The notes under the pieces were generated by a model, which made no database searches, was not told the origin of the DNA, and saw only the letters and a list, made by a program, of their open reading frames with translations. A program made the position numbers and the translations under genes. A DNA stretch of 64,000 bases, from the NCBI RefSeq assembly GCF_000154705.2, contig NZ_CM002917.1:1692461-1756460 (forward strand), in the 5' to 3' direction. The DNA is from Hoeflea phototrophica DFL-43. Its GTDB lineage: Bacteria; Pseudomonadota; Alphaproteobacteria; Rhizobiales; Rhizobiaceae. Shown here one piece after another: positions 1-8,643 of the stretch (the first letter of the stretch is position 1; each line of letters starts with the position of its first letter).

Positions 1-2894
1 CGGCCTATGGCGGCACACCCGATGATAGGGCAGTGATTGAGGCGATCCGGGATCTCAAGGCGCGGGGCCTGAAGGTCACGCTCTATCCTTTCGTGCTGAT
101 GGACGTGCCCGAGGGCAATGTGCTGCCCGCACCCGATGGCTCGGCAAGCCAGCCCGCCTATCCCTGGCGCGGCCGCATCACCGCAAGTCCGGCGCGGGGA
201 CGTGTCGGCAGTCCCGATAAAACGGGCGCGATGCGCATCCAGATCTTGGATCTCTGCGGCGCGACCCAGACCGGTGATTTCGCCATCGCCGGGGAAACCG
301 TGAGCTGGCTTGGCGGGGATGAAGGCTACCGGCGCTTTGTGCTCCATCATGCGGCTCTGGCGCAGGCCGCAGGCGGTGTGGATGGTTTTGTGATCGGTTC
401 GGAGATGGTCGGGCTGACGCCGCTTCGTGATCAGAACGGCGCGTTTCCCTTTGTCGAGCAACTGATCGATCTCGCCGATGATGCGAGGACGCTGCTGGGG
501 TCTCAAACCACGCTGACCTATGCGGCTGACTGGACCGAATATGCGGGCTATCGTCCCGATGACGGTTCGGGCGATGTGTTGTTTCATCTCGATCCGCTCT
601 GGGCGCATCCGCAAATCGGCGCGATCGGCATCGACAATTACATGCCCTTGAGCGACTGGCGAGATGGTGATCTTGTCGCGGGCAACCCCGATGGCGCCCG
701 CTTTGCCAATGACAGCGCAGCGCTGAAGGTCGCGATCGACGGCGGGGAGGGCTTTGACTGGTATTACGCCGACAGGCAAGGCCGCGATGCCCGCGACCGC
801 CTCCCGATTGTTGACGGGCTGGCCGGAAAACACTGGGTCTACCGGATCAAGGATCTGCGCGGTTGGTGGAAGAACCAGCATTATGAACGGATTGGCGGTG
901 TCGAGGCAGTCACGCCCAGCCCCTGGGTGCCAGGGTCAAAGCCCTTCTGGTTCACCGAGCTCGGCTGCCCGGCTGTCGACAAGGGCGCCAACCAGCCCAA
1001 TCTGTTTCCCGATCCGAAATCATCCGAAAGCGCCATTCCCTGGTATTCGAGTGGCGGTCGCGACGACCTGGCCCAGCGCGCCTTTCTCGAGGCGCATCTG
1101 GAGCATTGGTCCGGCCCGCGCAATGCCGACGCCATGGTGAGCGGCGAGCACATCTATCTGTGGAGCTGGGATGCGCGGCCGTTTCCGGCGTTTCCGCTCT
1201 CGGGCTCGGTCTGGTCGGATGGTGCCAACTGGCGCACCGGTCACTGGCTCAATGGCCGGCTGGGAACCGTGGCGCTCAAGGATCTGATCGCCGCGGTGCT
1301 CGAGGCGGCGGGGTTTGAGGATTTCGATGTCGAGCGGGTCGACGGCGTCGTCACCGGCCACGTGATCTCCAATCCGCTCTCCCCGCGGGAAGCGCTTGCG
1401 CCCTTGCTGGAGGCTTTCGCCATCGATGTGCGCGAGGGCCCGCGCGGCCTTGAGTTCTGCTCGCGGCTGAGCGCGGGATCGGCCCCGACAGAAATCGAGG
1501 TGGTGGCGGACCCGGACGATGCTGCGCTGTTTGAGGAAACCCGGGGCGAACTCTCCGAATTCGCCAATGAGGCGATGATCCTGTTTGCCGATCCGCTGGC
1601 TGATCATGCGGCGGCATCCGCGCGCTCGCGCAGGCTGGAGGGCGAGGCCTTGCGCCAGCGTGACATGCCCTTGAGCCTGGCTTACGAGCCGGGGCTGGCA
1701 AGGGTGACCGCAGACCGCTGGCTGCAGGATCACCGGCTGCAACGCCGGCGCTTGCGCCTTTCGCTGCCGCCGCAGATGGCCGCGCTGCAGCCCGGCGACA
1801 CGCTGCGCCTTGATCTCGAACGCGCACCACAGGGCCTGTTTCGCATTCTCAGGATCGAGGACGGCGATGTCCGGCGCATCGAGGCCGTCTCCCATGCAGG
1901 AGCGGCAGCGGTGGCTTCAACTGAAACGGTCCCAATCGATGCCGGGAGCGACGCCAGCGCGTCCTTCGCACCTGAACTGATGCTGATGGACCTGCCGGTG
2001 CTCTCGGGCAGCGACGAGACCGCCTGGGCGCGGGCGGCGGGGCTATCGGTTCCCTGGCGCCGGATTGCGCTGTCGAGTTCAGTGGAAAGCGAGGGCTATG
2101 CGGCGCGCGCCACGCTGGATGCACCGGCGAGACTGGGCACGCTGGCGTCCGCCTTGCCGCCGGGTGCGGGCGAAGGCCGGATCCTCAAGGGCCAGATGAT
2201 CGAGGTTGATCTGGCTTTTGGCGGATTGGCCTCGGTGAGCCGGCTTGCGCTGCTTAACGGCGCCAATGCGGCTGCAATCCTCTCTGATGCCGTGGTCTGG
2301 GAGGTGGTGCAGTTCGAACTGGCGGAAGAGGTTTCAAGCGGCCGCTGGCGGCTTTCAAACCTGCTGCGCGGGCAGGGGGGAACCGATGACGCCATGCGCG
2401 CGGGCGCAAGTGCGGGCAACCGGTTTGTCCTCATCGACAGTGCCGTCGTGCCGCTGGGGCTGACGCTGGAGGAAGCGGGCCGGGCGCTCAACTGGATTGC
2501 CGAGCCTGTGGGTGGCGCAGCCGAAGGTGCGGCACCGGAGATCTTCGCTGGTGGCGAAAGGGCGCTGACCCCGCTGTCGCCGGTCCACCTTGATGCGCGC
2601 CGTGAACCCGGCGGCGTCCGCTTTCGCTGGATCCGCCGCGGACGGCTGCAGGCCGACAGCTGGGCGCCCGCCGATATCGCCGATGATGAGGGCTTCGAGC
2701 GCTACCGCGCCGAAATCCTGCTCGGTGGCGCAAGCATCCGGACAGCCGAGATGGAGAGCCCCAATTGGCTCTACACCCATGCCGAGGAACTCGCCGATTT
2801 CGGCTCGGAGCAGACCGAGCTGACGCTGCGGGTGGCGCAGGCCGGCAGGCGCGTTCCCTGGGGCATTGCCCGCACCGCGACCCTCAGCCTTTGA
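1..2894 (+). CDS. Gene transfer agent / phage tail host-specificity protein (5' end cut off)
   Basis: The reading frame is already open at base 3 and has no start inside the window, so this is the last part (about 964 residues) of a larger protein. The opening stretch (AYGGTPDD, then LKVTLYPFVLMDVPEGN) and the following 400 residues match the glycoside-hydrolase-like TIM-barrel domain of the large tail-tip protein encoded at the end of Rhodobacter-type GTA clusters. The rest resembles the GTA/phage tail baseplate region. Family members usually exceed 1200 residues. In GTAs this protein sits at the tail tip and is thought to contact the recipient cell surface. It is followed 37 bp later by a small membrane protein gene. 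GTA origin is inferred from protein resemblance, since the head and upstream tail genes lie outside the window. Confidence 0.85.
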   Translation, partial: AYGGTPDDRAVIEAIRDLKARGLKVTLYPFVLMDVPEGNVLPAPDGSASQPAYPWRGRITASPARGRVGSPDKTGAMRIQILDLCGATQTGDFAIAGETVSWLGGDEGYRRFVLHHAALAQAAGGVDGFVIGSEMVGLTPLRDQNGAFPFVEQLIDLADDARTLLGSQTTLTYAADWTEYAGYRPDDGSGDVLFHLDPLWAHPQIGAIGIDNYMPLSDWRDGDLVAGNPDGARFANDSAALKVAIDGGEGFDWYYADRQGRDARDRLPIVDGLAGKHWVYRIKDLRGWWKNQHYERIGGVEAVTPSPWVPGSKPFWFTELGCPAVDKGANQPNLFPDPKSSESAIPWYSSGGRDDLAQRAFLEAHLEHWSGPRNADAMVSGEHIYLWSWDARPFPAFPLSGSVWSDGANWRTGHWLNGRLGTVALKDLIAAVLEAAGFEDFDVERVDGVVTGHVISNPLSPREALAPLLEAFAIDVREGPRGLEFCSRLSAGSAPTEIEVVADPDDAALFEETRGELSEFANEAMILFADPLADHAAASARSRRLEGEALRQRDMPLSLAYEPGLARVTADRWLQDHRLQRRRLRLSLPPQMAALQPGDTLRLDLERAPQGLFRILRIEDGDVRRIEAVSHAGAAAVASTETVPIDAGSDASASFAPELMLMDLPVLSGSDETAWARAAGLSVPWRRIALSSSVESEGYAARATLDAPARLGTLASALPPGAGEGRILKGQMIEVDLAFGGLASVSRLALLNGANAAAILSDAVVWEVVQFELAEEVSSGRWRLSNLLRGQGGTDDAMRAGASAGNRFVLIDSAVVPLGLTLEEAGRALNWIAEPVGGAAEGAAPEIFAGGERALTPLSPVHLDARREPGGVRFRWIRRGRLQADSWAPADIADDEGFERYRAEILLGGASIRTAEMESPNWLYTHAEELADFGSEQTELTLRVAQAGRRVPWGIARTATLSL

Positions 2895-2931
2895 CTTCAA
2901 ATCCAGTTCAGACACGAACACGAAAAGGACC

Positions 2932-3144
2932 ATGATCATGGACACAACCAAGCCCTGGTGGCAATCCAAGACCCTATGGGGCGCATTGGTGACGCTGGTT
3001 GCTGCCGCTCTCGGCATGGCCGGGATCGACCTCGGCGATTCGGAACGCGAGGCGTTGACCGAGATGCTGACCTCGCTCGGAGCCGCAATCGGCGGGCTGA
3101 TCGCCATGTTCGGGCGGATATCGGCGAGATCGCGGATCGGGTAA
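2932..3144 (+). CDS. Small membrane protein at the end of the GTA cluster (holin-like)
   Basis: A 70-residue protein with an N-terminal hydrophobic segment (about residues 15-32, WGALVTLVAAALGMAG) and a second one near residues 48-60. The start at 2932 follows an AAAAGGA ribosome-binding site; a second ATG two codons later is also possible. Its size, two membrane segments and place directly after a tail gene fit a phage-type holin or a holin-like accessory protein. Nothing in the sequence proves lytic function, and it may be a conserved small protein that only travels with GTA clusters. Confidence 0.6.
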   Translation: MIMDTTKPWWQSKTLWGALVTLVAAALGMAGIDLGDSEREALTEMLTSLGAAIGGLIAMFGRISARSRIG

Positions 3145-3251
3145 AGGGTTTTGGGAACCCGGATCGGGAGGTATTTCCATTCATTTGCGGTTCAGGCAGG
3201 ATCCTGTATCTATCGGTGCAGGATGAAATACCAACCGCTTCAGGGCTGATC

Positions 3252-3530
3252 ATGACCGTGAAAATTCTTCAAATTGGTTTGATTGCCGCGCTGGCCGCCA
3301 TGGCCGCGCCGGCGGCCGCTCAGATGCGCACGCCGGACGGCACAACCATCGTGCATGCCGCAGCGGACTGCTCGGGCGCTGCGTCACAGGTGGTGGGTCA
3401 GACCGGCGGGCAGTTGCTCTCCGCATCGGCTCAGACGCAGGGCGGCCAGACAGTGTGCGTGATCACCGTGCTGGTGCCGGGCAGCGGCAATGAACGGCCG
3501 AAGAAAGTCACCGTTTCCGTTCCGCAATGA
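3252..3530 (+). CDS. feuN: Small periplasmic protein, probable FeuN-type negative regulator
   Basis: A 92-residue protein with a clear signal peptide (MTVKILQIGLIAALAAMAA, cleavage near AAA-Q at residue 23) and two cysteines in the mature part. It ends 40 bp before an OmpR-type regulator and its kinase. In Sinorhizobium meliloti a small periplasmic protein, FeuN, is encoded directly upstream of feuP-feuQ and holds the FeuQ kinase in check from the periplasm. The assignment here rests on position, size, signal peptide and the identity of the two following genes. No catalytic motif is visible. The ATG at 3252 is chosen because it gives the signal peptide at the N-terminus; the frame stays open upstream to 2958 but that part overlaps the previous gene. 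Confidence 0.65.
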   Translation: MTVKILQIGLIAALAAMAAPAAAQMRTPDGTTIVHAAADCSGAASQVVGQTGGQLLSASAQTQGGQTVCVITVLVPGSGNERPKKVTVSVPQ

Positions 3531-3570
3531 TACCAATTCGTGAGAGAGCAACACAGCGGGGGCGGACTGC

Positions 3571-4257
3571 ATGCGAATTCTGATTGTCGAGGACGACAAG
3601 GATCTCAATCGCCAACTGGCCGAGGCGCTAGAGGAGCAATCCTACGTGGTCGACCGCGCCTATGACGGCGAGGAGGGTCATTTTCTGGGTGACACCGAGC
3701 CCTATGATGCGGTGATCCTCGACATCGGCCTGCCGGAAATGGATGGTGTGACGGTGCTCGAAAAATGGCGCGCCGACGGTCGTGCCATGCCGGTCCTGAT
3801 CCTGACCGCACGCGATCGCTGGAGCGACAAGGTGGCGGGCATCGATGCGGGCGCGGACGACTATGTCACCAAGCCGTTCCATGTCGAGGAAGTGCTGGCG
3901 CGCATACGTGCGCTGATCCGGCGGGCGTCAGGTCACGCCAGTTCTGAAATCGTCTGCGGCCCGGTGCGGCTTGACACGGCTGCCTCGAAAGCCAGCGTCG
4001 ATGGCACCACGCTCAAACTCACCAGCCATGAATTCCGGCTTCTGTCCTATCTGATGCATCACATGGACCAGGTGGTCTCGCGCACCGAACTTGTCGAGCA
4101 TATGTACGACCAGGATTTTGACAGGGATTCCAACACGATAGAGGTGTTTGTTGGGCGCCTTCGCAAGAAGATCGGAGTGGAACTGATCGAGACCGTGCGG
4201 GGGCTAGGCTACCGGATGACCCGGCCCGAAAACGAGGGCGCGGGCAAATCCGGATGA
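3571..4257 (+). CDS. feuP: OmpR-family response regulator FeuP
   Basis: 228 residues. The receiver domain (1-115) has the acidic pair D8/D9, the phosphoacceptor D51 in ILDIGLPEMDG, T79 and K101. The C-terminal winged-helix DNA-binding domain (about 130-220) ends in the usual TVRGLGYRM signature. It overlaps the kinase gene by 4 bp (ATGA), so the two are translationally coupled. In rhizobia FeuP-FeuQ controls genes for cyclic beta-glucan export and the response to low osmolarity. The alternative is a PhoP-like paralogue, but the small secreted protein in front favours FeuP. Confidence 0.8.
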   Translation: MRILIVEDDKDLNRQLAEALEEQSYVVDRAYDGEEGHFLGDTEPYDAVILDIGLPEMDGVTVLEKWRADGRAMPVLILTARDRWSDKVAGIDAGADDYVTKPFHVEEVLARIRALIRRASGHASSEIVCGPVRLDTAASKASVDGTTLKLTSHEFRLLSYLMHHMDQVVSRTELVEHMYDQDFDRDSNTIEVFVGRLRKKIGVELIETVRGLGYRMTRPENEGAGKSG

Positions 4258-5639
4258 CACGTGGTTCGCTCACCGCGCGGGTGCTGCTGCTGGCCACGCT
4301 CTGGGCGGTGATCGCGCTGGTGGCCATCGCCATTGTGATCTCGCAGCTTTATCGCAACGGCTCCGAGCGGGCCTTTGCCGATCTGTTGCGCGCCCAGCTC
4401 AACAGCGTCATCAACACGGTGTCCATCAATGATAATGGTCAACTGGCCGGCCGGCCGCAACTCGGCGATCTGGTGTTTGACCAGCCCGGCAGCGGCTGGA
4501 TTTGGCTGGTGGAGCCGCTGACGGACGTTTCGGGGCCGCGGCTTTCCTCCGTATCGCTTGGCCAGCAAGACCTCGATGTGCCGACGCTTGCCGAGGTTCC
4601 CTTCGATCAGCGGTATCTGCGGTACTATCCGGCTTCGGACGGCTTCGGCAATCAGCTAGAAGTGGTCGAGACCGAGGTGGAACTGGACAACCAGGGCCGT
4701 GCCGCGCGCTTCCGGGTCGCCGGAAACCGTGATGTGCTGGACGACGAAATCGCAGGCTTTTCCCGCAATCTCTACATCGCGCTGGCGCTCTTCGGCATCG
4801 GCAGCCTGCTGGTCAATGCGGTGGCCATTCTCTACGGCTTGAGGCCGCTCGATCATGCCCGGCAGGCCCTGGGCCGGATTCGTGCCGGTGAGGCGGATCA
4901 GCTTGATGGTGCCTTCCCGCGCGAGATCGCGCCGCTGGCCGGCGAGATCAACGCGTTGATTGATGCCAACCGGCGGGTTGTCGAGCGGGCCCGCATGCAG
5001 GTCGGGAACCTGGCGCATTCGCTCAAGACCCCGATTGCGGTTCTGATCAACGAGGCACGGGACATGACCCCGGCCCATGCCAAACTGGTGCGCGCCCAGG
5101 CTGAAACCATGCAGGCCCAGGTGCAGACCTATCTCGACCGTGCCCGCATCGCCGCCCAGCGCGGCAGCGTGCTTGCCCGCACCGAAGCGGCGCCGGTCAT
5201 CGAGCGGCTGGTCCGGGTGATGGCCAAGCTGAACCGGGATTTGGAGTTCGCAGCCGATATCGATCCGCAGGCAGCGGTGCTTGCGATGGAAGCTCAGGAC
5301 CTCGAGGAAGCACTGGGAAATCTGATTGAGAACGCCGCCAAGTTCGCCCGCAGCAAGGTTGTGGTGCGATTGCGGCTGGTGGCTGCTCGGAAGGATGGGC
5401 AGCGGGCAATGTTCCGGATCGATGTCGATGATGACGGGCAGGGGCTTGATGAGGCCGGAATGAAGGAAGCGGTCAAACGTGGCCGGCGGCTTGACGAGTC
5501 CAAGCCCGGCACCGGACTTGGTCTGTCGATCGTCAACGAGATTGCAAGTGAATATCAGGGCAGCTTTGCGCTGGCGCGCGCGCAAACAGGTGGCTTGTCG
5601 GCCCGGCTGACGCTGCCGGGCGTGGAGACCGAGGCGTGA
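4254..5639 (+). CDS. feuQ: Sensor histidine kinase FeuQ
   Basis: 461 residues. A transmembrane segment at about 10-31 and a second at about 173-195 enclose a periplasmic sensor region of about 140 residues. A HAMP-like linker follows, then the phosphoacceptor H255 in NLAHSLKTPIAVL, the N box around N360 (GNLIENAAKFA), the G1 box DDDGQG (392-397) and the G2 box GTGLGLSI (419-426). The NLAHSLKTP motif is typical of the PhoQ/FeuQ class. The start overlaps the end of feuP. FeuQ phosphorylates FeuP, and in S. meliloti its activity is restrained by FeuN. Confidence 0.8.
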   Translation: MTRGSLTARVLLLATLWAVIALVAIAIVISQLYRNGSERAFADLLRAQLNSVINTVSINDNGQLAGRPQLGDLVFDQPGSGWIWLVEPLTDVSGPRLSSVSLGQQDLDVPTLAEVPFDQRYLRYYPASDGFGNQLEVVETEVELDNQGRAARFRVAGNRDVLDDEIAGFSRNLYIALALFGIGSLLVNAVAILYGLRPLDHARQALGRIRAGEADQLDGAFPREIAPLAGEINALIDANRRVVERARMQVGNLAHSLKTPIAVLINEARDMTPAHAKLVRAQAETMQAQVQTYLDRARIAAQRGSVLARTEAAPVIERLVRVMAKLNRDLEFAADIDPQAAVLAMEAQDLEEALGNLIENAAKFARSKVVVRLRLVAARKDGQRAMFRIDVDDDGQGLDEAGMKEAVKRGRRLDESKPGTGLGLSIVNEIASEYQGSFALARAQTGGLSARLTLPGVETEA

Positions 5640-5845
5640 GCGGTAGCGGCCAAAGCAATCAAGCCAAACCGGCAGACGGGCGCCTTGGCGAACGGTTCGG
5701 TCCGGGCAATTATGGGCGCGCGCGTTGCTGTGCAAGCGGAGCAACTGCCGGTCTGCGTCACAATACCGCCACAGCGGCGCGGCAAGAAGATGGCTGCTGA
5801 TTGAACAGTGCAGGCGGCGAGCATGCGCGAACAGCGAGGAACAGG

Positions 5846-6313
5846 ATGATGGTCAATCTGGTGACGAGTTCGGCGAAACTGGCAAGTGCGGCAGTGGTAC
5901 TGGTCATGGTTTCGGGATGTGCCCAGACCTCGGGCGTCAGGCCACTCTCGTTCGGCCCGGTGGCATCGCCTGAATTGAACAGCACCCGGCCTGCCGGAAG
6001 TGACGCGATTCTGGAGGCACTCAATGGCGGTATTCTGCCACAGGAGGCTGCGTCAACGCTGTCACGAGCTGAGCGGCTCAGGGCCATGGAAGCCGAATAT
6101 CAGGCGCTTGAGAAAACGCCGGGTGGTCAGTCGGTCGCATGGGCCAGCCCGGTTGGAGGAGCTTCCGGTGAGGTGAAGGCCGGCACGCCCTATCAGGTCG
6201 GTCAGCAGAATTGCCGTCAATACACCCACAGCGCCCAGATCAATGGAGCGACTGTCACGGGCCGGGGTGCGGCTTGCCGCAATGCCGATGGCAGCTGGAC
6301 GCCGTTGAGCTAG
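5846..6313 (+). CDS. Lipoprotein with RT0821/Lpp0805-like surface domain
   Basis: 155 residues. A lipoprotein signal peptide ends in the lipobox VSGC with the lipidated cysteine at residue 25. The C-terminal part (NCRQYTHSAQINGATVTGRG, then a short ACRNADGSW stretch) resembles the small outer-membrane lipoprotein family annotated as RT0821/Lpp0805 surface protein. The ATG at 5846 follows GAGGA; the next codon is also ATG. The gene lies 206 bp after feuQ on the same strand and may share its transcript. Its specific role is unknown. Confidence 0.7.
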   Translation: MMVNLVTSSAKLASAAVVLVMVSGCAQTSGVRPLSFGPVASPELNSTRPAGSDAILEALNGGILPQEAASTLSRAERLRAMEAEYQALEKTPGGQSVAWASPVGGASGEVKAGTPYQVGQQNCRQYTHSAQINGATVTGRGAACRNADGSWTPLS

Positions 6314-6538
6314 CTCATCGCCCCGGTCCTGGCCGGCTCCGGAATCAGTGATTTCAAACAGTGTTCGGACCAGTCGGTCTTCGCCCAATGATGCATATCA
6401 ACGAATTGGCGAGGCTTTTAAGATCGTATCCGGGTTTCGAGGGCCCTGATTTTGATTTTAACGCGACTAAACGCCCCATCGATACACCCGCGGTCGATTG
6501 CGGTTGGAAAACGCACAATGCTCAGATATTGAAGCTTC

Positions 6539-8128
6539 ATGTTGTTTTGGGTAATCGCCGCCGTCCTGACCGCTATCGTCACCCTGGCTCTGCTTGGGCC
6601 TGTGGCGCGTGCCCGCTCTGCCGCGTCGGAGGCGCCTGCACGTCACGACATGGAAGTCTACCGCGATCAGTTGGCCGAGGTCGATCGTGATCTGGCTGAT
6701 GGCCTCGTCGACGAGGCGCAGGCGGAAGTGGCACGGACCGAAATTTCCCGGCGCCTGCTGGCCGCTTCGCGCAAGAGCGAAGCCGAAGATGCGGAAGATA
6801 CCCAGTCGTCGAACCGCAGCCTGCGGCAGATCGCTGTCTATGCCGTTGCGATCTTCATGCCGCTGACTGCGGTCACGGCTTACCTTGAGCTGGGCCGTCC
6901 GGACCTGCCGCAATTGCCGCTCGCCGCCCGTTTGCAGTCCGAGCCGGAAAACACCGACATTGCAATGCTTGTGGCCCGCGCCGAGCAACATCTTGCCCAA
7001 AACCCCGAAGATGGCCGCGGATGGGCCGTGCTCGGGCCGATCTACATGCGCACCGGCCGTTTCGCCGAATCGGCTGAGGCATTCCGCAAGTCCATCGCGC
7101 TGCTCGGACCGTCACCGGCCCGTCTTGCAAGTCTCGGCGAAGCTCTTTTTTCCGCATCCGGCGGGATCGTCACGGAAGAGGCGATGCTGGCATTCCAGAC
7201 CGCACGCGAACTCGATCCAAACGACCCGCGGCCGCAGTTCTTCCTGGCCGTCGGAATGGTGCAGGCGGGCAAGCGTGATGAAGCCCGTGCCGCCTTCACC
7301 GCCATGATGGAAACGGCGCCGGAAGGCGCGCCCTGGATCGCAGCCGTTGAAAGCCAGATCGCTGCATTGGATACGCCGTCCGGGCCGCTTTCAGGTCCCG
7401 TAACCGGTGCAGGAGCCTTGGCCCCCGGCAATCCATCGGCCGCCGATATCGCCGCAGCACAGGATATGAGCCCCGAGGATCGTCAGGCGATGATCGGCTC
7501 GATGGTCGAGAGCCTCGAGGCCCGCCTTGCCGACAACCCGGACAACATCGAAGGCTGGTTGCGGCTGGTCCGCTCGCACATGGTCATGGGCAATCGGGAC
7601 CGGGCGCAAGCAGCGCTTGACCGGGCCTTTGCCGCATTTTCCAACGCAAGCACGGAAACCCAGGCACTGACCGGCGCTGCAAGAGAATTGGGGCTGGTCG
7701 CCAGTTCGACGCTCGGCGGGGTGCCAGTGGCCTCCGCAAGCCCTGCCGAAGATGCGGCATCCGCAAACCAGCCCGAGGGCACCACAACGCCCTTCATTCT
7801 CGAGGGCGTCAGCCCTGAAACAAGCGCAGCGCCAGCGGGACCGACCCAGGACGATGTTGCCGCGGCCGCAGCCATGTCGGACCAGGACAGAGACGCCATG
7901 ATCCGCGGCATGGTGGCTTCGCTTGACGCAAGGCTCGCCGATAATCCCAACAACATCGAAGGCTGGTTGCGTCTGGTACGCTCCTATGCCGTACTTGGGG
8001 ATGAGGCTGCCGCCGGATCGGCGCTCAAGCGTGCAAGCGCCACATTCCCGGGCGCGACCGCCGAAGGACAGGCGCTGGCCGCACTGGCCGCGCAGCTGGG
8101 ACTTGAAACAGAGTTGGAAGGCCAATGA
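6539..8128 (+). CDS. ccmI: Cytochrome c maturation protein CcmI (CycH), enlarged form
   Basis: 529 residues, whereas rhizobial CycH proteins are usually about 370-380. There are two membrane segments (about 2-20 and 97-115) with the conserved cytoplasmic stretch [19 protein letters not shown] between them, then a periplasmic TPR region. CcmI holds apocytochrome c and hands it to the haem lyase. The extra length comes from a duplicated C-terminal module: residues about 303-388 and about 438-523 share the pattern MSxxDRxAMIxxMVxSL and then ARLADNP, N and [10 protein letters not shown]. The two copies are separated by a linker rich in Ala, Ser and Pro. The gene overlaps ccmE by 4 bp and opens the ccmIEFH operon. 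Confidence 0.92.
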   Translation: MLFWVIAAVLTAIVTLALLGPVARARSAASEAPARHDMEVYRDQLAEVDRDLADGLVDEAQAEVARTEISRRLLAASRKSEAEDAEDTQSSNRSLRQIAVYAVAIFMPLTAVTAYLELGRPDLPQLPLAARLQSEPENTDIAMLVARAEQHLAQNPEDGRGWAVLGPIYMRTGRFAESAEAFRKSIALLGPSPARLASLGEALFSASGGIVTEEAMLAFQTARELDPNDPRPQFFLAVGMVQAGKRDEARAAFTAMMETAPEGAPWIAAVESQIAALDTPSGPLSGPVTGAGALAPGNPSAADIAAAQDMSPEDRQAMIGSMVESLEARLADNPDNIEGWLRLVRSHMVMGNRDRAQAALDRAFAAFSNASTETQALTGAARELGLVASSTLGGVPVASASPAEDAASANQPEGTTTPFILEGVSPETSAAPAGPTQDDVAAAAAMSDQDRDAMIRGMVASLDARLADNPNNIEGWLRLVRSYAVLGDEAAAGSALKRASATFPGATAEGQALAALAAQLGLETELEGQ

Positions 8129-8604
8129 ACCGTAAGCAGAAGCGATTGTCGATTATTGCCGCTGGTGCGGTGTTTCTCGCTGGAGCTGCGGCGCTGGTGA
8201 CATCGGCGCTGCAAGAACAGATCGTGTTCTTCAACTCGCCCTCGGATGTTCTGGCCAAGCCGCTGGAGCCCGGGACCCGTGTCCGCCTGGGCGGGCTGGT
8301 GGAGGCTGGGTCGGTGGAACGCGGTGAAAACTCAGCCGTGACCTTCGCCGTCACCGACACCAATGCATCGGTCAAAGTGCGCTATGTTGGCATTCTGCCC
8401 GATTTGTTCCGGGAGGGGCAGGGTGTGGTCACCGAGGGTGTGTTCTCGCCGGAGGAGGGCACCTTCATGGCCGATATGGTGCTCGCCAAGCATGACGAGA
8501 ACTATATGCCCAAGGAAGTCGCAGACGCGCTCAAAGCGCAGGGTGTCTGGAAGGAAGGCGATCCGCCACCGGGCGTGACCGTCAAAGAGACGCCGGTTTA
8601 CTGA
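8125..8604 (+). CDS. ccmE: Cytochrome c maturation haem chaperone CcmE (CycJ)
   Basis: 159 residues. An N-terminal membrane anchor (about 9-29) is followed by the periplasmic OB-fold domain. The haem-binding motif [13 protein letters not shown] gives the covalent haem ligand H123 and Y127. The protein receives haem at the outer face of the inner membrane and passes it to the CcmF/CcmH/CcmI lyase. It overlaps ccmI by 4 bp and precedes ccmF by 39 bp, where AGGAGGAAAG just before 8644 forms the ccmF ribosome-binding site. Confidence 0.95.
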   Translation: MNRKQKRLSIIAAGAVFLAGAAALVTSALQEQIVFFNSPSDVLAKPLEPGTRVRLGGLVEAGSVERGENSAVTFAVTDTNASVKVRYVGILPDLFREGQGVVTEGVFSPEEGTFMADMVLAKHDENYMPKEVADALKAQGVWKEGDPPPGVTVKETPVY

Positions 8605-8643
8605 TTGGCTTGAACGCCGCGGACGTGCAGGAGGAAAGACGCC

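Noticed and set aside
5637..5804. 55-codon frame starting GTG at the feuQ end
   Set aside because: The product is low-complexity and lacks a ribosome-binding site; the lipoprotein start at 5846 explains the region better.
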